Below, piece by piece: positions 57,917 through 64,000 of a DNA stretch of 64,000 bases (within the stretch, counting starts at the first letter, position 1; each line of letters opens with the position of its first letter). A program made the position numbers and the translations under genes. Location: the NCBI GenBank assembly GCA_030063045.1, contig JAQSEB010000047.1:1922001-1986000 (forward strand), read 5' to 3'. The notes below the pieces were generated by a model. That model ran no database searches. It saw only the letters and a list, made by a program, of their open reading frames with translations, and was not told the DNA's origin. The stretch is from Pratylenchus scribneri. Taxonomy: Eukaryota > Nematoda > Chromadorea > Rhabditida > Pratylenchidae.

Positions 57917-60900
57917 GAATAATAACCAAATTGGCGACCACCCGTTACCACCACCTTCGCTACAATATCAAACCCGGAATAGGGGCCCACGGAAATTCCA
58001 ATCCGCCTATTTTCCCCCTTTTCCAATTCCGAACCCCCTTCTCAATATTTTCCCCTTCACAACTTTTTTTTTGCTACTGGCCGAGGCACTTTTGATTTAT
58101 TACTTTTTGGCAAGCCCCCCTCCAATCCAATACATGGCCTTGGCCAAAGGCCCATTCCCTCCCCTCCATCCATCGGCCGACCGAACTTTAATTTCGGCCC
58201 AATTGGGCAGTGCGGCGGCGGCAGTCTTGTAAAAAGAAAAGGGGCGGATGAAAAGTTGGAAACTTTTCAGTCGAAAATGGGCCTCCAAAAATGAAAATGT
58301 GGGCACAGCGCCCGAAGGCTTTGGACCGCAAAATCCGTGCCACAGCCATTGCAATTCCAATGGGCACCAAAGAGAATTGTGAAGGACCTTCAGAGTCGAT
58401 CCATTTGGGCATTTTCCACTTGAAATGGCATTCAAAAAAAAGCAAATAAATTTTAAGCAAAAATCCAAAACGGAATTCACTTTTTTTATTAGCCCATCTT
58501 TGGTCATTCCCTTCCTCTTAAAAAGGCAACCCCCTTCGAGGAAAAGTATACCAATTTTCGCGTATTGCACCCTCAAAAAAGAAGAGGGAAAGGTGGAAAA
58601 TGTTGCTTTTGGCTTGATGAGCAACAATTCAACAATTTTGGGTGGCGACAATTCACCAATTTTGGTTGGTGGCGGTGACGGAATTAAATCATCAAATAAG
58701 TCGCCTTCTTCCTTTTAGAAGCCAGTTGTTATGTGCCTAAAAAGCCGACAACTCATCCACACATTTATTGGAAAGTCCAAGTCCCTTCCCTTCGCTTTTG
58801 AATGATTCCCCCTTTCCCCCTTCCTCTCTAATTTTTGCGCGAAAATGTGAGGAGGAGGCGACGACAGAGAGACGGAGGCGATTCGCTGAAATTAACTTTT
58901 TGATGAGACGAAGGAGGGGGGACTCTGAAGAAGACATTTGTTTTTGAAGGCGCTGTTTATAATATATATTGAAAGTTTGTGCGAAAAACTGGTTATCGGG
59001 TAAAAATGAAGGGGAGGGCTGAAATTTTTGGAGAAGCTTCGCCCAAAGGGGGAAGAAGAAGCCTGGAGGGCAAAATGAGTGAGAAGAAGCGTCGATGGAT
59101 GTGGATGATGCTCTGAAGATGGACATTGAATGAATATGGATGACCAGATCATTCCCCTACCTTTTTCGTAAAAGGGGAAATATTCACCCATCCCTTAAGG
59201 GGCAAGGAATATTCACCCTTGAGGCTTGTTGATGATGACCATAAATTGCCCGCGCACACAAATTTGCCCTGTAGGGCCAATTCTGCCCCATTCTACCCCT
59301 TCATATCCCTCGTGATCCGCTTGTGGTTGAAATTGTTGCCTCAGGCAAATTTGCTTCCCCTCCTTCTTCGTTCATTTTCGATGAATTCGCGCACTTTTTT
59401 TATCCCTCCCCAGTTCCTCAAGGAGGCTTTATCCAAAAATCAAATTACCATAAATTGTCTATTAGAATCCCATTCTCTAATAGCTCTAATAGAAGGCAAC
59501 CCTAGTATGCCATTAAAAGCCCATTGGCTCCTAACAGCACGGTACCTATATAGAATAAATTATTTAGGAATTATGAATATTTTTAAATTAATTAAAAATT
59601 CTGTGATAAGAAAAAACATTGGTTCACTGTTAAGCTAATAGGGCCTCATTTATTAGGCCTACAAGTGATCGTTGATAGGATATAAGTTTTGGTTGAATCA
59701 CCGACCATTGGTTTATTGACTTTTGTTCCAATTTATTTTATTTTTGCTCATTTTTACCCAGACTCGTTTAAATTTAAAGTGGTTGAATTTTGCCTCGGGC
59801 AAATTTACCTCCCTTATTCCTTATTCCCTCATTTTCTGATGTGAATTCGCGCACATTCCCTTCACAATTCAATGGGCTTTGTCCATTTACCAAATCCAAA
59901 CACAGTCATTTTTTGCAGAGCCATTTTTGTATGATGTGCCTTTTCCCAGCCCAATAAAATTCGTCCCCCACCCACATTTTAAATTGCCCATTCCATTCAA
60001 AACCAAACATACACAATTCCCCTCCCCAATTCCTTCAATTTATTTTTATTTTTATATATTCCCGTGCCCTCAAAAAATGAATGAATGACATTGAAATTGT
60101 GTGCAGTGCGCAAATTAAAAAAAAAGGGGGACAAGCCCTTCCAAAAATCGGTTCGCCTTCCACACCACAAAATTCGCTTCAAACAAATCAAATATATTTT
60201 ATTTAATTCATTTTGTGCGGCTTAAACCCAATCACACAAGAAAGTCGAAGCGGATCCCGCTACTCCTTCTCCGAATTTTATTCATCGTCTAAATCCCCTT
60301 CCAAAAAAGCTGTTGGACTGCCCTTTTGTGGGTTCCTTCCCTCTTCCTGTCTCGCGCGAGGCGATTGTGGTGGTTTTTGGGGGTGGTTCCGCTTTTGAAT
60401 GCTGCGAACTGCTGCTTTCGAAGCTGCCTTCCAACAAAATCGCCTGAAGCATCGAAACAGTAAATAAATACTAAATATAATTCAATTCATTCCAAATTTT
60501 GGCTTCCTTCCTTCCTTTGCTTGATGGCCGGTTTAGAAACATTAACATTTTTTTGATCGTGCTTCTCCTTCCCACCAAAAAATTCCCTTAAGGCGATTTT
60601 GGTGCAGACGGCTTCCTTCCCCTTCACAATTGACCGTCGCTTTTCTGCTGAATGAATTCAATTCTAAAAACCACTCTTTATGCCCTCACAGGCATCAATT
60701 CCATCAAATGCCTTCCATTCTCATTCAAAATTGATGCATTTTTATAATTAGCACCCAATATAGTTAAATAGTTCACAATTTTTGGAATATGCCGTTCTAA
60801 AATCGGATCATTGAATTTATCCCCGCTTATATTTTTGGCTTAAAAAGAAGCTAAAAATACCAATGGACACAAAATAGAGAAAGGCTTATAAGAAAGATGA

Positions 60901-60954
60901 CAAAAACAATCAAAAAGACAGGAAAAATATGATTTCTCATACCCTTGATCCATT
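57917..60954. other. Stretch without a called gene
   Basis: The longest frame, 58100-58651 on minus (183 codons), has no recognisable domain and no splice-site support. Frames at 58737-59126 and 59219-59638 are likewise unassigned. A 57-codon minus frame at 60282-60452, starting MLQAILLEGSFES after a TTTAG acceptor, has protein-like composition and could be a first exon, but no donor or next exon was found. Confidence 0.35.
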
Positions 60955-61250
60955 CTTTTGGCCATAGCTCAACAAGGAAGCAACCAATTCTGGAAGGCGA
61001 TATGCCATTTTAAAGCTCTAAATGTCCTCTAAATAGTGGCTAAAATAATTTTTTGAAAATTAAAATAATTTTTCAAATAAGCGACTTTTCCTCTAAAATT
61101 CGGGTTCATCATAATCAAAGACATATAATTTTTATAAAAAGGTGTGAATTATTAAAATTAAAAAAGCCTTTTTGTAGAGGACACTTTGTTCTTTAAAATG
61201 GCATATTGCCTTCAGGGATTGGCTTTCGCCTCGCTGAGCTATGGCAAAAA
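60955..61250. mobile_element. Family A foldback element, copy 15
   Basis: Left arm TTTTGGCCATAGCTCAACAA with GGCGATATGCCATTTTAAAG and GTCCTCTAAATAGTGGC; right arm GTAGAGGACACTTTG, GGCATATTGCCTTCAGG, GAGCTATGGCAAAAAAG. Confidence 0.85.
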
Positions 61251-63209
61251 AGAAATGGTTTATCCGGCACTTCGCCTTTTCCTTCCTTTCTCTTCTCATC
61301 ATCTGAACCACTTTTGAATGGCGATCCCAAAAATATGTATTTATAGCCCAAAAATTAGTCAAATCGGATACAAAATTTGGTCATAGTCCAAAATCCAATC
61401 CAAAATTGTTTTTTTGTGCACATCTTCGATTTCTGTCCATAAAAAATAATCTTCTCAAATTGATGTGAATTCAACGGGGATTTTATGTGTTTGTTGCTGC
61501 TTTTTTCTATTAAATCCCCTTCCCTTCCCTCAAATATCTCCTCTCCAATTTGCCTCCATCAAATTGAAGAAGCCGAAGAAGCAGCCCAAGGCGAAACTGG
61601 TTTTCCGCCCTCCACAAAAAATAATCAAATTGCGAACTTTTTTGCTCGGTGCTTCTTCCCAACACCTAAAAACCCTCCAATTTCCCCCCCCCCCCCCCTT
61701 TTGAATATATTCCACCAATGATTCTTTCGAAAATTCTGCTTCACAATTTTGCGCCTCCTCTTCCAAAAAGCGCGCTTTTTGATCCAATCGCGCAGCCTCC
61801 GAATTTCCTCCCTTACAAAATAGCCAAGCCAATTTGTGTTGCTTTGGACGACGACGTTGGCGCGGCAATCAAAAATTGGCTAACAAGCAAGGGAGGGGCG
61901 GCGCCCTCTGTCGTAATTTGGCTGTGATGAGCTGGCTGGAAGGCTTCTTCTTGTTTTGTGTTGTGTTGCGCAAGGAACATGAAATAATAAAAATTCATTC
62001 CCCTTCTTCACAAATTCTACTTTTTTTAGTATTTCATTGCGCGCACAATTTTATACATGTAATTCGTTCTGCACACCCTGGCTATTTTTTCGGTTTTTTT
62101 GGAGGGTTGGCGTAATAGCCCTTCCCCTATTTTTAATGGGTTTTGGTCGAACATTTTTCCAAGCAAAAATAGCTATGCGCGATGCCTTCCTGTGAGGCCT
62201 CAAAAATGAAAAATTAAGGTAACGTGTGTGGCATCATTCATTTGTTGCCGATTTATGGCGAAATTTCTTGTGTAAGGTTTGCCGCAACTTTCCCGTTTTT
62301 TTTTGATGGGGTGTTCTATGATATTTTTTCAAATAAACTATATGCGCAATGCCTTTAAAATTTTGAAAGGATGGCCAAATATGTGTGTAGCAAATTTGTG
62401 GCCATATTTGGTGGGCCCAGTAGTCTTCATTTGACCTTTTTCATAGTGGCCAGAAAATTTATGGAAATTCTTCTTTGAGTGGGTGGAAAAAAGATATGCC
62501 GCGCAACAAATTTCCGGAGACATTCAAATAGATTCTGGGTAAAATGCATGGGCCACCCGCAAAAAATGCTGCGCATTTGCCTTTCCATGTTCAGAAGTCG
62601 ACGTGTAAAAATATTTGGAATTGGTCCATTTCCCGCGCATTTTCCTCCTTCTTATTTCCAAATTGGAATATAATGTTTTTCGCCTCTTTCCAATTTTTAT
62701 TTAAAATAAATTGCAGAGCAAAATTGGCCTCTTTCCCTCCAATTTCCCCCCTCTTTTCGAATATTTCATCGCCTTCCAATTTCCATTCCGATAAAATTTT
62801 AATTTCCCTTTTTGTTTTTGATTTATTTTCCCTTGCCCACTAATAAAATAAATTTTCCCCGGAGAATTCAATTTCCCTCATTTTTTTCAAATTTTCCCTT
62901 CCAATTTGACCCCAATTTGCCTCAATTAGCTCGCGGCCATCTTTTTTGAATTTTTCCTATTTTTATCGCAAAATTTTTATTAATTTATTTAAATTTCAGA
63001 GCCAATTTCCCCCAAACACACAAAAAAATGTGCATCAAAAAGAAAGCAGCAAAAAAAGAATGAAGGTCATCGCCGAATTATTCCCTCAAAATTGGTCCAA
63101 ATTATTGCCCTTCACTCCAAAATTAATTAATTAATTAAATATTCAAATTATTATTGCCTTCCCCACCAAATTCATTCAAATTGTCCCCTCAATCCATCCA
63201 ACCAAAAAA
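61251..63209. other. Stretch with weak coding candidates, no gene called
   Basis: At 61.56-61.88 kb several frames on both strands have protein-like composition (for example minus-strand FLEEEAQNCEAEFSKESL), and a GTAAGG donor follows an open stretch, but no consistent exon chain could be built. A C15 tract at 61684-61698 interrupts the frames. The rest is AT-rich with no gene seen. Confidence 0.3.
61684..61698. repeat. Poly-C tract (C15)
   Basis: A 15-nt C run that breaks the open frames around it; its length may be an assembly uncertainty. Confidence 0.9.
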
Positions 63210-63444
63210 ATGTCAATGCAAAATTTGACGGCCACATCCGCTGCCGCCAATCAGCTTTTCTCCAAAGGTCCAAATTCCAAATCCTCTATAAATCATTTTT
63301 ATTATTAATTTTGTAATATTTTTAGCCCTCCAAGAAAATGGTGGCCAACATGGGGCGGCGGATGGCCCCGATGGCCAAAATCAGCAGCAAACGGGCATTT
63401 CCGCTGCCGATTTGCAACAATTCATGCTCTCCCAATTGGATCAG
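63210..63444 (+). CDS. Gln-rich protein, N-terminal exons only (partial)
   Basis: Exon 1 (63210-63267) and exon 2 (63326-63444) join in phase across a 58-bp GT-AG intron with a TATTTTTAG acceptor, giving 59 residues. The protein starts MSMQNLTATSAAANQLF, runs through a Gly/Gln-rich segment and ends GISAADLQQFMLSQLDQ before a GTGATC donor. The codons are GC-richer than the surroundings, and the first ATG gives the start. The remaining exons lie beyond the window; none was seen in 63445-64000. Such Gln/Ala-rich N-termini are common in nuclear regulators, but the family cannot be told from this part. Confidence 0.65.
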
Positions 63445-64000
63445 GTGATCCACAAAAAAATTGATTTGAAAATTAATATTTTTGCTTAATTTGGGAAGAA
63501 TGGCATTTTTTTCTACTGGAAAATATTTTCTCAAAAAATTTTCATTTTTTTTCAAAGATTACGGTAGAATAAATTTTACAGTATCCAAATCAGCGGGGGA
63601 AAAAATTCCTCTAACCAATTTGTTTTGATTGGAATTAACACAAATTTCTATAATTAAAAAACAGTTTTGGAAAAAATGGGGAAATTAAATGGGGAGAGGA
63701 TTGCTCACCAAAAATAGCAACAAAAAACGGGAAATGAAGGGGCCATTTTTTATAATGGAAATTGGACATTTTTTTATAATGTGGCAAAAAAGAAGGCAAC
63801 AAAACACATTTGGCCGGAAATGGTAGAGTCCGGAAGGTGAAGGGGGGGGGGGGGTTAGGATTAATTCATTAAAGGAATAATTTGTATTTATTAAAATTGG
63901 AGAAAATATTATGTATTTATGTGTACTTGGAAGTTGGAAGATCAAAGGCCACATTTTCAATCAAATTAATATAATGACCCCTCCAATACGGTACTACAAA
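63445..64000 (+). other. Probable intron of the partial gene
   Basis: Begins with the GTGATC donor of exon 2 and contains no further recognisable exon. It holds a G13 run at 63842-63854, the only long homopolymer with G on the plus strand. Confidence 0.4.
63842..63854. repeat. Poly-G tract (G13)
   Basis: A 13-nt G run. The other long C/G runs in the window have C on this strand. Confidence 0.9.

Noticed and set aside
58100..58651. 183-codon minus-strand frame
   Set aside because: Longest single frame in its region, but no domain, no credible splice signals and a competing frame on the same strand. Not enough to call a gene.
1..64000. tRNA, rRNA or transposase genes
   Set aside because: I saw no tRNA B-box-like arm in a foldable context, no rRNA-like block and no transposase or reverse-transcriptase motif in any frame. 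Small RNA genes could be missed by eye.

Overview
The window reads as nuclear DNA of a nematode. It is AT-rich. Its genes are cut by GT-AG introns, several only 39-58 bp long. First exons sit just behind TTTAG or TTTCAG acceptor sequences, as expected for spliced-leader trans-splicing. The two genes I can name, an ATF4-class bZIP factor and a tyramine beta-hydroxylase, have C. elegans counterparts (atf-4, tbh-1). The species is not identifiable from sequence alone.

Layout. Positions 1-5.7 kb hold no recognisable gene, only repeats. From 5.7 to 10.4 kb (minus strand) lies a six-exon bZIP transcription factor. From 11.7 to 19.8 kb (plus strand) lies a complete twelve-exon tyramine beta-hydroxylase of about 598 residues, with every copper ligand present. 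The two genes are head-to-head, with about 1.2 kb between their first exons. A small minus-strand gene for a 52-residue basic protein appears nested in intron 6 of tbh-1. From 20 to 63 kb I find no convincing gene. At 63.2 kb the first two exons of a Gln-rich plus-strand protein begin and run off the window.

Repeats dominate. Five minisatellite arrays (about 8.9, 12-13.8, 23.3-26.9, 29.3-29.9 and 35.1-35.5 kb) have monomers of 24, 29, 28, 28 and 24 bp, and all share parts of one core (AACTTAGAATAATTCCGCC or its complement). About fourteen copies or fragments of a ~300-bp foldback element (family A here) are scattered through the window, along with smaller foldback families B-F. There is also a 149-bp element with a perfect 8-bp target duplication, and a 925-bp near-perfect palindrome with 440-bp arms. 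Many non-coding stretches are old two- or three-fold local duplications. Poly-C tracts of 13-18 bp occur only beyond 39 kb.

Gene and repeat interplay. The long introns of both named genes are filled by these repeats, while the 39-45 bp introns are repeat-free. The biology that can be inferred is octopamine synthesis (TBH-1) beside a divergently transcribed stress-response type bZIP factor. Whether the pair shares regulation is untested. Exon 2 of the bZIP gene is open in two frames over more than 300 bp, which suggests a short optional intron or an overlapping-ORF arrangement.
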